64,000 nt of DNA. Origin: Mariniphaga sp964559175 (GTDB lineage: Bacteria > Bacteroidota > Bacteroidia > Bacteroidales > Prolixibacteraceae). The position numbers and the translations under genes were made by a program. Positions 17,020 through 25,543 of this stretch are shown in pieces. The notes beneath the pieces were generated by a model. It was not told the origin of the DNA and searched no databases. It saw nothing but the letters and a program-made list of their open reading frames with translations. The stretch spans positions 1-64,000 of the forward strand of contig CAZLGT010000012.1 in the NCBI GenBank assembly GCA_964559175.1, in the 5' to 3' direction. The stretch's first letter is position 1. Every line of letters begins with the position of its first letter.

Positions 17020-17735
17020 TTATTGCCCCATTAATTTATAATATATTCCTGCACCAGAAGTTCCAATCTTATCAAGAATTTTAAATTTATCTACTAATTC
17101 GGTTAAATCATTGGTCGCTGTCCTTTTGGATACATTGTTGATACTTTGGTACTCTTTATTTGATATTCTGTTGTTTTCTTTTGCATATAACACTGCCTTA
17201 ATTTGACGCTCATTTATGCCAAGTTTCTTTAAAGAAATTTCATTATAAATATCTTTTCTGAAAATCACCCAAAAATCTTTTCCGCTATTCTCAAATTCAG
17301 GCTTTGGCAAACCGTGTTCTTTAAATCGTCAACAGAAACATTTGGAACCGGAACGCCATCCCATTTTTTGCCTTTCTTTTCAAGCATGAATTTGTCTAAC
17401 GCAGCACCTTTTAACTCTTGTTTGGTACTTCCGCTTCTGTAATGATATTGCCCTTTGTAGTTAACCGGGAAGGGTTGCGGTTCAACAATTATTTCAAGAA
17501 ATACTCCTTTCTCTGTTTCTTGCAAATTAACTTCTACCAAAATGCCAAGAATATCCCGTACTTTATTTGGAATATCTTCAAGGAGTTTTTTTACATTGTC
17601 AATACCAACAACTTCACCCTTATTATTTTTACCAATGTATATTTTTCCACCTTGTGGATTTGCGAAACCGCAAATCCACTTTAGGAATTCATCGCGCCAG
17701 CTTTCTTTCCATTCTATGTTTTGATGCTCTTGCAT
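17020..17735 (-). pseudogene. Internally deleted AlbA_2 (Schlafen-like) ATP-binding protein gene
   Basis: The 5' part encodes a good AlbA_2 domain (NIEWKESWRDEFLKWICGFA, then GGKIYIG and YHYRSGSTKQELKG) up to VSVDDLK near 17325. There the sequence jumps to the C-terminal part of the same family (EHGLPKPEFENSG followed by a winged helix, RQIKAVLYAKEN) in a different frame. The central region, which in intact relatives contains the remaining ATPase-like and HTH-linked segments, is missing. The deletion shifts the frame, so translation from 17735 stops soon after the junction. A -7 element, TATATTTG on the minus strand, remains at 17741-17748. Relatives are putative transcriptional regulators or defence-associated ATPases. 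Confidence 0.8.
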
Positions 17736-17760
17736 AGTTACAAATATACATTTCTTTTTT

Positions 17761-17789
17761 GGCACGGATTTCAAATCCGCGCCAGCGGG
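17761..17789 (+). repeat. REP-like palindromic element, copy 2
   Basis: GGCACGGATTT and AAATCCGCGCC form an 11-bp stem with a single mismatch around a one-base loop, followed by AGCGGG. It shares both ends with the element at 16861-16918. The two copies bracket the deleted AlbA_2 gene. Confidence 0.65.
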
Positions 17790-17802
17790 TGTAGTTTAAC
17801 TT

Positions 17803-17839
17803 GGACTCATCGCTGGGCGCTGCGCGCCGCTCAGAGTCC
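17803..17839. repeat. Long GC-rich hairpin next to the REP-like element
   Basis: GGACTC (17803-17808) pairs with GAGTCC (17834-17839), and the inner GGGCGC/GCGCGCC region pairs further. It differs in sequence from the adjacent REP-like copy. It lies just downstream of the Fic gene end and might act as its terminator. Confidence 0.5.
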
Positions 17840-17861
17840 TGTTAATTGCAGAGCGTTTTTT

Positions 17862-18902
17862 TTATTTTATCGAATAATTTGTCCCAGGTCCTGTTCCAAA
17901 TTTTTCAATCAGGTTTTTATCAATTAATTCAGGCAAAATCCGCTTTACTGTGGGACTTGGAATTCCGAGTTTTTTAGCAATATTACCAGATTTACAACCC
18001 GGATTGTTTTCTATGAAAGTCAATATGGATTTTTCTCTTGGAGATAATCTTGTTTCAATTCCTTTACTTTCAAGTTTTATCATTAGTTGAGTCTGGATAT
18101 TTCCAAGTGCATCAAAGAAAAACCGAATCCAATCCGTTACATCTTCATTGGGTCTTTGTGCCTGACAACTCCTTAAAACTCTATAATATTCAGTTTTTCT
18201 ACTTTCTATTTCATGTTCAAAACTTACATATTGAATCCATTTATATCCTTGTTTTAGTAACAGCAGGGTTGAAAGCAATCTGCTCAAACGACCATTTCCG
18301 TCTTGAAATGGGTGAATACTCACAAATTCATAGGCAAACACTGCACACTTAACTAATGGATGAGTTTCATTGTCACTTACATACCAATCAATTAGAAATC
18401 TCATTGAATCCTGCGTTGGGAAACCTGCTTCCGTGGTCTGAAATATTATCTGTTTGGTTCCATCAGGAAGTTTGGCTTCTACAGCATTGCTATGTTGCTT
18501 GTAATTACCTTTATGCCACTGATCTTTCTTGCTATATTTCATTAAAATATTGTGCAGGTTTTTTAGGTTACTTTCTGTAATGGATATTTCTTCATATGAT
18601 TCCGAAATTAAATCAAGTGTTTCATAATAACCCACCACTTCTTGTGAATCTCTATCTGCAATTTTGGTAATGTCAATTTCTTTGAGCAATACTTCAACTT
18701 CTTCGTCTGACATTTTTGAACCTTCAATACGTGTTGAAGCCCCAACACTTCGCACGGTGGCAATTGTTTTTAATTGCTTTATACTTTGTCCTTCTTTCTT
18801 TTCTATCGTAGTCCATGAAGCGTCAAATCGGTCAATTTGGCTTATCAGTCGGATAAGTTCCCAATCAATGTTGAGTGAAAATGTATGTACCCTATTTTCC
18901 AT
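17862..18902 (-). CDS. Fic-domain protein, class II, with C-terminal winged helix
   Basis: Protein of 346 residues expected to transfer AMP (or another NMP) to hydroxyl groups of target proteins. The active-site motif HPFQDGNGRLSR starts at H197. An N-terminal inhibitory motif of the (S/T)xxxE(G/N) class, S56-T-R-I-E60-G61, marks it as class II, in which the inhibitory helix lies upstream in the same chain. Residues about 285-346 form a winged-helix-like DNA-binding domain (SGNIAKKLGIPSPTVKR), common in this subgroup. Its target is unknown. It neighbours pseudogenes and an Avs-like gene, consistent with an accessory island. Confidence 0.92.
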   Translation of the reverse strand: MENRVHTFSLNIDWELIRLISQIDRFDASWTTIEKKEGQSIKQLKTIATVRSVGASTRIEGSKMSDEEVEVLLKEIDITKIADRDSQEVVGYYETLDLISESYEEISITESNLKNLHNILMKYSKKDQWHKGNYKQHSNAVEAKLPDGTKQIIFQTTEAGFPTQDSMRFLIDWYVSDNETHPLVKCAVFAYEFVSIHPFQDGNGRLSRLLSTLLLLKQGYKWIQYVSFEHEIESRKTEYYRVLRSCQAQRPNEDVTDWIRFFFDALGNIQTQLMIKLESKGIETRLSPREKSILTFIENNPGCKSGNIAKKLGIPSPTVKRILPELIDKNLIEKFGTGPGTNYSIK

Positions 18903-18906
18903 ACTT

Positions 18907-18914
18907 CAAATATA
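18907..18914 (-). promoter_or_regulatory. Bacteroidota -7 element for the Fic gene
   Basis: Reads TATATTTG on the minus strand, directly upstream of the ATG at 18902. The transcript would then have almost no leader, so the true start could be slightly further in. No -33 TTTG at proper spacing was seen. Confidence 0.4.
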
Positions 18915-18982
18915 TCACTTTACTTTCAACCTGATACGATATGATTCGTTTTTATTCGATAAATATTCGAAAATAATGATTC

Positions 18983-19374
18983 GACCCGCCTGACCGGACG
19001 GGCAGGTATGAGCTTATATAATGCGATAGCGGTTCGGTCAAATGCACTACAACGGTTACGTGTATGGTGTCGTCTGGCGATTCGAAGCACTTTCCTGTCA
19101 AATCGCTATACCGTTTATTAGATGTAACACCCTTGAAATTAGCACTATCCGCCAAATGCACTATACACGATGTTGTATGCTGGGCTTTATTCATTATCGG
19201 TTAATTATCAGTATTTTAAAGTCCTTAATTCGTTCAATCGAAGCACTGCTGTTCCCGGAAAAATTATTTTTTAGGGTCGGCAAAAAAGCGGTGGCAAAAG
19301 ACATACTCTTTGACAAGTTTTGGTCGTGTGATGGCTTTTTCGAGCGACTTGACAATGTGTATGGCTTTATAGCG
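18983..19374. other. Non-coding spacer with nested imperfect palindromes
   Basis: No gene is supported between the Fic gene and the STAND gene. The sequence has a GC-rich inverted repeat (CCCGCC ... GGCGGG-like arms at about 18984-19006) and a large imperfect palindrome at 19046-19180 whose arms carry CACTACAAC..CGTGTATGG and CTATACACG..GTTGTATG. Inside it GCGATT (19077-19082) pairs with AATCGC (19100-19105). CAAATGCACTA is directly repeated at 19039-19049 and 19153-19163. The right end, GCGTTAGGT at about 19372, abuts the STAND gene stop. Confidence 0.5.
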
Positions 19375-22300
19375 TTAGGTGATTTTCGTATTAATATTTC
19401 CTTCAATCTCATTACTATCATTTAAATAATATGCTCCACTTATTTCCAATCTGTCATAAAATTCGTCTCTGTTTGAATGACCTCCTATTATGTTTTTCTC
19501 ACCTAAAACTGTCCAAAGTATTTTTAGTTTACTCTCTTTTAAGTATTTAAGAAATGGCTCCTTCTTTATTAATAAGTAAGATTTAGAATCAAAATATACC
19601 GAAGGTGCAAAACATATAATCTCACCTGTTTCATCAGTAAATTCACCTTCTTTTTTAGAAAACACCAACTTCATATTTTCAAAAATATGTTTTGATGGTT
19701 TTAGAAAGCTAATAGTATCTTCTTTAGACTTATCAAATTCTTCCTCCCACAAAAAATCATTAGTAGTTAATATGGCTTCACCAATATATTCACCAGTTAT
19801 TTCATCGTGCACTTCTCGAAGTTCCATTCCTCCATAATACTCTTTGTCATTAAAATAATTGTAAGCAGGTGACCAATAATATTCTCTACTAAAAACTTCA
19901 TACCTACTGGAGCTTTCTGGCATCCTTCTGCCCATAAAGTCTTGATTTGAAGCCCAGTATTTAAATTTTTCATAGTCAGCTTCTGCTATTAAATAACTTC
20001 TCAGTTGATACCACATCCTTTTATGGGGTTTGTCCCATTTCTCATCCCCAACTTTTTTTGATTCTGCCCACTCTGGATAGCTTTCAAGTACAAGCCAATC
20101 CGCACCAGATTTGTCAACAACATTAATTAATCTTTTTGAACAAGGAAGGTCTTTACCCAATTTTATCCATTCCACATTTTCTAATTCCCAATTCGAATAT
20201 TTTTCTTTAGCCCACCAGAAGTCATTAGGCGCTTCTTCATCATAACTTCCAGTCTTATTTATTATCATTGTTGGGTCAATATCTCTAACATAAGGAATCC
20301 AAGGACCTTGATATTCTTCCTCCTCTTCATGACGATAACTCCATTCTGCGTATTTTTTGCAATTGTCAGAAACTCTTGCAAGCATTTCATAAAGTGCAAT
20401 CCATTGGTATTTCTTACCAATTCGTTCATGGGGAATCGTGTTTCTTCCTCGACCTGTACCAATTTCTAAGTCAAAATCATTAAATAATTTCGTATCATAG
20501 CCATATTTTTCAAAAATCCAATTAAGAGCCAAATTGCTCAAATCATTAGGGTCTATATCCCAGCTTCTAAATGCACTTTGAAAAACATATCTACCAAAAT
20601 CACCATACATTCTTCGTCCATGTTCTGTTGCCATTGACATAAGTAAGGCAGTGTTACCCCATTTTTCTTTCCCGTAATGTCCTTCTTCATTTTTAGGTTC
20701 ATATAACTTTTCAATTTCCTCATTTGTTGGGAAATTTTCAGTAAATGAACTTTTATAGGGAGGTCTTGATTCTGCAATATCAAAATCTAAATCATAACCA
20801 AGATAAGAAGTAAATTCAATTACACCCCTTGCATAATCCCTTAAAAGAATATGAGGATAAACTTCTACTTTATCCTTGAATATGGTTTCATATATATAGT
20901 TGCAAAGCTCACTTAATTTATCAGTTTGTTCCGTTCTTATAGAACAGCCATATGCAACAGCAAACAACCTCTCATAAACATAAGGGTCGTTAACATTTTT
21001 GAATTCCTTAAGCAATTCAATTAAAACATGAATTCTATTTTCTAAAAGACAAATTATAGCTTTTGTCGCAGAATCACGTAATTTTCTATTTGTACTTGTA
21101 TGAAACCAAGATAAAGTTATTGAGGTTAACTTAACTGATTCATCCGAAATATGGCTTTTATCATGTGTATTCCATGCCCAGTCAACAAGTCTCTTAACCG
21201 CTGATTCATCATAAAATTGATGTTTAAGATAAATTGTCCACCAAGAATCTCTATCTGACAAGCTTTCTCCCATAAGCTTTTTATGCAATGAATAAGCATT
21301 AAAATAATGGTCAGGTATAGATGTTACAGATAGAATAGTTTCCCAAAACAAATCATAAGTTCCTTGATATGCGAAAACATTAGAATTTACATAATCAACG
21401 AGTTTTTTAGATGTTGTTTCAGTTTTACGCCATAACAAACTTTGCACAAAGCATTCAACTATAGGATAACTATCCTTAACATGAGGAGCAAATTCATAAA
21501 ACTCTTTTCCCACTTTTTCAGGAAGTTGAATAGTAAGCGCTTCAATTACTCCTTTATTCATATAGCAAGAATGCTCATCCTTTACTAAATGGAAAAGTAC
21601 GCCACCTTCTTTAAAGGCTTCTTCTAATTCAGGATTTGTATCAAAAATATAAGCAGCTGTTAGATGGTCTTCAAATCGTTCGTAGGCTAAATAAATACCT
21701 TCTTCATATTGTTTTTCAGGATTCCAAAACAAGTTTTTAGAAAGGATACCCTCAGATATCAATTCATCAAGCAAACCTCTTTTTGTGCTAAATTCAATAG
21801 CTATTTTATTAACTAAACCAAATGCCTGCTCATAAGGAAGATATCTTAATTGATGTTCAATTTTGTATGCAATTAAAGATTCGACTGCTTTTTTAACAAC
21901 GTTTATGCTTTTAGGGTAATCTAATCGAGTTGGTTTGGAAAGTATATCATTTACGCTAGTAATAAAAAAATCAATTATAGCAGTGATACCCTGTAAGCCA
22001 TCTGGAATTTTTGTGTAACCAGCTTTATTTAAACCCTCACAGAAAAGTAATAAAAATAAGGGATTTTGAAATTCTGGGTGCAATAAAGGGATGCTTGGTA
22101 GTTCTATTCCGAAATTATTGAAAAACAATTTTGTCGCTTCATACTCTTGATTTCTAAATCCGTAATGTGTATATCTAAGTATTTCATCATCATTAATTTC
22201 ATCCTTTGGGAAAATTAAATCAGAATATGATGTGCGTATTGACATTACTACACCTAACCATTCATGTTTCTTAATTTTAGAAAGAAAACTTTTAATATTC

Positions 22301-23604
22301 TTATCCCAAAAATATTTACCACGTCCTTCATTAATAGCATCTATAAAAATAATTATTCGCTGACCTGAAATTTGAGCTTTCGAGTTAAGTGCCCCTAAGA
22401 ATTCATTTACAGAACAATGTATATCATTCTTTTTGAATATTTGTGTCCAAGGGTCTTCCTCTGTCACAAAATGTTGACCCAAAAAGAAAAGGCTAATTAA
22501 ATTATTTGTGGTTCGAGTACTTATTATATCCGCTAATAAATGAGACTTTCCTATTCCAGCTTCTCCTTCTAACAATAAAAAAGGATGATTTGCAAGTTTC
22601 ATTGTTGTGCTTTCAAGAAAACGAGTGAGTCCATAAATTGAATCCTCAAAATCTCTAATATGGCTTATTTCATATCCAAATTTTTTATAATAACGGTAGT
22701 CATCTGGTTTAACTTGTAACTTTGATTCTTCATCTAAATAGTAGTTCTTAATGTGAGATGCAATTTGATTGACATTCCTTAATAAATCTAAAAAAGCTTG
22801 TATTGGTATTATTTGAATCCCCTTGAAATTTATATCTTCAAACAAAGCATGAATTTTTTTTAATTCCTTTTGAATATCTGTGGAGTAGGAATCTAAATCT
22901 TTTATTTTGGGTATGATTTTATAACCCTTAATCAGTAAATTATCAAATAGGTTTGTTACTTGTCTTTCGAAAATTTCATCTCTCGATATTCCGTTAAAAA
23001 TTTCAGCAATATTTAATTTGACATTTAGTTTTGGTGTATATCTTTTACCCAAGTCAGCAATGGAAAGTTCGGATTGCTCCTTACACCATTTATCTGTAAA
23101 TTCCTCTTTGTTAAACCAAAAGTAAGTTAATCCAACATTTTCAGGCTTTTGCAATCTTTCTATTAAATCGGAACTCCACCAAGGAATAAATTCAACGTTC
23201 AAATCTTTATCTTTAGCCCATTCTTCCCATTTTGAAACTCTTGAATTCCACTTATCCAACATTGAAGTTTGCCTTTCAATCCTCGCATCAGGTGGGTCAT
23301 TAGGAATCGCTATATAATACTTTTTTAAATTTGGATGCTTATTAAGAACTGTTTTAACAGATTTGTCAATTTGTGCCCATTGATTTTCGTCAATACTATT
23401 TGTGAAGAATTTAGCTTGCCAAGCAAATTCATCATCGTTATTAAGAATCCAAAGACATTCAACGCCTGCATCTGGCTTCCCTTTTCGTATAAAGGTCTTT
23501 TTATTTGCAATATCCTCCTTCCTTGCTAATTGACAAATTAATTCTTCAAACCCTTCATTCTGTGAATTCTCTAAGGGTCTTATATTGTTCCAATTTATAC
23601 TCAT
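19375..23604 (-). CDS. Avs-like STAND NTPase with N-terminal nuclease domain (candidate antiviral protein)
   Basis: Single large protein of 1409 residues. Residues 1-165 resemble a PD-(D/E)xK (Mrr-like) nuclease: GFEELICQLAR, then P44-D45 with E49, then Q63-A-K65. A helical linker leads to a STAND-type P-loop NTPase with Walker A GEAGIGKS (347-354), an LGQ motif near 375 and Walker B IIFIDAINEG (from 418), the pattern typical of Avs (antiviral STAND) proteins. The C-terminal half (about 700-1409) has no motif I can name and would be the sensor. Known Avs proteins recognise phage terminase or portal and then degrade DNA. The architecture is well supported; the antiviral function and trigger are inference. 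The gene is visibly A+T-rich compared with its neighbours, suggesting acquisition. Confidence 0.8.
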   Translation of the reverse strand: MSINWNNIRPLENSQNEGFEELICQLARKEDIANKKTFIRKGKPDAGVECLWILNNDDEFAWQAKFFTNSIDENQWAQIDKSVKTVLNKHPNLKKYYIAIPNDPPDARIERQTSMLDKWNSRVSKWEEWAKDKDLNVEFIPWWSSDLIERLQKPENVGLTYFWFNKEEFTDKWCKEQSELSIADLGKRYTPKLNVKLNIAEIFNGISRDEIFERQVTNLFDNLLIKGYKIIPKIKDLDSYSTDIQKELKKIHALFEDINFKGIQIIPIQAFLDLLRNVNQIASHIKNYYLDEESKLQVKPDDYRYYKKFGYEISHIRDFEDSIYGLTRFLESTTMKLANHPFLLLEGEAGIGKSHLLADIISTRTTNNLISLFFLGQHFVTEEDPWTQIFKKNDIHCSVNEFLGALNSKAQISGQRIIIFIDAINEGRGKYFWDKNIKSFLSKIKKHEWLGVVMSIRTSYSDLIFPKDEINDDEILRYTHYGFRNQEYEATKLFFNNFGIELPSIPLLHPEFQNPLFLLLFCEGLNKAGYTKIPDGLQGITAIIDFFITSVNDILSKPTRLDYPKSINVVKKAVESLIAYKIEHQLRYLPYEQAFGLVNKIAIEFSTKRGLLDELISEGILSKNLFWNPEKQYEEGIYLAYERFEDHLTAAYIFDTNPELEEAFKEGGVLFHLVKDEHSCYMNKGVIEALTIQLPEKVGKEFYEFAPHVKDSYPIVECFVQSLLWRKTETTSKKLVDYVNSNVFAYQGTYDLFWETILSVTSIPDHYFNAYSLHKKLMGESLSDRDSWWTIYLKHQFYDESAVKRLVDWAWNTHDKSHISDESVKLTSITLSWFHTSTNRKLRDSATKAIICLLENRIHVLIELLKEFKNVNDPYVYERLFAVAYGCSIRTEQTDKLSELCNYIYETIFKDKVEVYPHILLRDYARGVIEFTSYLGYDLDFDIAESRPPYKSSFTENFPTNEEIEKLYEPKNEEGHYGKEKWGNTALLMSMATEHGRRMYGDFGRYVFQSAFRSWDIDPNDLSNLALNWIFEKYGYDTKLFNDFDLEIGTGRGRNTIPHERIGKKYQWIALYEMLARVSDNCKKYAEWSYRHEEEEEYQGPWIPYVRDIDPTMIINKTGSYDEEAPNDFWWAKEKYSNWELENVEWIKLGKDLPCSKRLINVVDKSGADWLVLESYPEWAESKKVGDEKWDKPHKRMWYQLRSYLIAEADYEKFKYWASNQDFMGRRMPESSSRYEVFSREYYWSPAYNYFNDKEYYGGMELREVHDEITGEYIGEAILTTNDFLWEEEFDKSKEDTISFLKPSKHIFENMKLVFSKKEGEFTDETGEIICFAPSVYFDSKSYLLIKKEPFLKYLKESKLKILWTVLGEKNIIGGHSNRDEFYDRLEISGAYYLNDSNEIEGNINTKIT

Positions 23605-24130
23605 TGCTCAATAGGTCTTTTAGCGGTGGGAAAAAAATAGCTCTTTTGGTTTTTCAAGGCTTGATTGTGTGTTGGGAAAAACTAAATGTGCTATTTGTGC
23701 GTAGGCTTCCCCAACTGTCCCGAAGGGCAGAGGCGGGCGGGCAAAAACAAATTTTTTCTTGCACCAACTTTCAATCAATGAACCAATATTTTCTATTCTT
23801 TCTTTCAAATTTATTATCAGTTTGTTTCTATGTAACTAGGTCTTTTTAGCCTTGCATACAACGTAATTTATCTGTCCCACTTTTCCGAACCCACCACACA
23901 ACCAGTTGCAGGATAAATTCAGGTAAACGTGATATTTATTTTTGAACATTCCCGCGGGTAAAAGCCCCAACTTCCCTGCCGGTTTTCCGGGGGTGGTGGA
24001 AAATTTCTGTTGAAATACCAGGCCGGGTGGGTGGTTCATTGGCTTACGGTTTAAAATTCAGGGTTTAAAGCTAAAAAACTTTGGTTAAATTTGCAACCCA
24101 TTTTTAGCATAAAGGTTTTGCGGCTGGCAT
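23605..24130. other. Non-coding stretch upstream of the STAND gene
   Basis: No convincing gene. On the minus strand TAAATTTG (at 23806-23813) matches the -7 element and could start a long leader for the STAND gene. A GC-rich patch at 23715-23742 (GTCCCGAAGGGCAG then GGCGGGCGGGC) resembles the patch at 18984-19006 beyond the other end of the gene. Open frames on the minus strand between 23836 and 24039 look non-coding. Confidence 0.4.
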
Positions 24131-24132
24131 GA

Positions 24133-24167
24133 AAAAGCTCCCTGAAAAAAAATTCCGGGGAGCTTTT
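24133..24167. terminator. Terminator of the keto-sugar operon
   Basis: AAAAGCTCCC (24133-24142) pairs with GGGAGCTTTT (24158-24167). On the minus strand it lies just after the stop of the last operon gene (24188) and ends in a T-run. Confidence 0.8.
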
Positions 24168-24187
24168 CGAATTCAATCCATGCGAAA

Positions 24188-25540
24188 TTAGTATTTGAAT
24201 ACTTTTCCTCCGGCCATCACCTGTTTGGTTTTTTCGTCGAAGGTGGCACGCTGGCCGGTGCGCAACGCTGCCGTAACCATAATGTTGGCAATGGAATGGC
24301 TGTAGCCGGCTTCAACCGGTGCATTGGTATTCGGGTCGCCCTTGCGTACACACTCCATCCAGTTTTGCATGTGGGCGTTGGTGAGCGGGTCGGATCCGGT
24401 GTCGGCGTCAGTTTCTACCTTCATTTGCGGAAGCTCGAATTCTTCCAGCAGGAACGGGTCCATATTCATGGCGCTGGCGTGGCGTTCGGTTAAACCGCCA
24501 TCGCTGTTTACCATGTTGGTGTCCAAATCGAGTTTGCCACCGTTGGAGAAATACCACTCTTTTGTGCCTCCCGATGAGTTGTTTTGCCGCGACGAGTAAA
24601 TCACCTGGAAGCCTTCGTCGGGTTTGTCCAGCGGACCGTAATCGAATACGGCAGTCATGGTATCAAAATTGGTGCGGCCGTCTTTCCACATGTAAATGCC
24701 GCCGTTGGCAACCGCCGAACGCGGATGAGGCAGGTGTGAGAACCAGTGAACGGTATCAATCTGGTGGGCCATCCACTGACCGGGAATTCCGGAGGAATAG
24801 GGCCAGAACAGGCGGTATTCCAGGTATTTTCGCGGATCCCACGGCTCGTAAGGCCGGTTCATCAGGTACCGTTTCCAGTCGGTATCCGCTTCCCTGATTT
24901 GAGAAGTGAGTTCCGGCAATCGCCACCTTCCCGGCTGGTTCACGTTCCAGGTCATTTCAACAGTCAAAATATCACCAAACCTGCCCGACTGAATATAGTC
25001 GTGGGCTGCGTGGTAATTGGGACCGCTTCGGCGCTGCGAGCCAATGGTAATCACTTTTCCTGTTTCCTTAACCGCTTTCAGCCCTTCGTTGGCATCGTCC
25101 ATGGTTTCGGCAAAGGGTTTTTCGCAATACACATCGGCGCCGGCACGAACCGCCTCTGCTGTATGCAGCGCGTGCTGAAAATCGGCGGTGCTTATAATCA
25201 CGGCATCGGGTTTCTGGCCCCACAGTTCGTCGGTATTTCTCGCCGTATTAATTTTACCGCCTGTTGTTTCGTTGTACCAGGCCTGTCCTTCGTCGCGGCG
25301 GCGGTTCCAAATGTCGCAAACCGTAAAAAACTCAAAATTCATTTCATCGGCATACTTCAGAAATGCTTTTCCCAAAGAGCTTCTGAAACGACTGGAAAAA
25401 CCCAGTATTCCAACCCTGATTTTGTCGTTGGCACCCATGATATTTCCGTAGCTTTTGGCCGACATGCCCAATCCCCCAATGGTAATACCGGCGGCGCCAA
25501 TGGCTGATTTTTTAATGAAATTCCTTCTTGATTTTTCCAT
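24188..25540 (-). CDS. Tat-exported Gfo/Idh/MocA-family oxidoreductase
   Basis: Oxidoreductase of 450 residues with a twin-arginine signal (RRNFIKKSAIGAAG). The Rossmann fold starts near residue 40 (RVGILGFSSRF) and the EKPFAETMDDA segment carries the conserved catalytic lysine. The C-terminal alpha/beta domain binds the sugar. The Tat signal fits an enzyme that folds with a tightly bound nicotinamide cofactor before export. It is the last gene of a four-gene operon; only 3 bases separate it from the preceding gene. A role in oxidising a sugar to, or reducing it from, a 3-keto form is inference from family and context. Confidence 0.9.
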   Translation of the reverse strand: MEKSRRNFIKKSAIGAAGITIGGLGMSAKSYGNIMGANDKIRVGILGFSSRFRSSLGKAFLKYADEMNFEFFTVCDIWNRRRDEGQAWYNETTGGKINTARNTDELWGQKPDAVIISTADFQHALHTAEAVRAGADVYCEKPFAETMDDANEGLKAVKETGKVITIGSQRRSGPNYHAAHDYIQSGRFGDILTVEMTWNVNQPGRWRLPELTSQIREADTDWKRYLMNRPYEPWDPRKYLEYRLFWPYSSGIPGQWMAHQIDTVHWFSHLPHPRSAVANGGIYMWKDGRTNFDTMTAVFDYGPLDKPDEGFQVIYSSRQNNSSGGTKEWYFSNGGKLDLDTNMVNSDGGLTERHASAMNMDPFLLEEFELPQMKVETDADTGSDPLTNAHMQNWMECVRKGDPNTNAPVEAGYSHSIANIMVTAALRTGQRATFDEKTKQVMAGGKVFKY

Positions 25541-25543
25541 CTT

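Noticed and set aside
18900..19400. Integron attC site
   Set aside because: A long bulged palindrome is present, but only one of the two core boxes (GTTAGGT) fits the consensus and no integrase is in the window; kept as a finding, not annotated as attC.
23836..24039. 67-codon minus-strand frame upstream of the STAND gene
   Set aside because: No motif, no promoter, odd composition; considered non-coding.
24746..25507. Open frame of 253 codons on the plus strand
   Set aside because: It is the reverse-strand shadow of the Gfo/Idh/MocA gene, which has clear family motifs; this frame has none.
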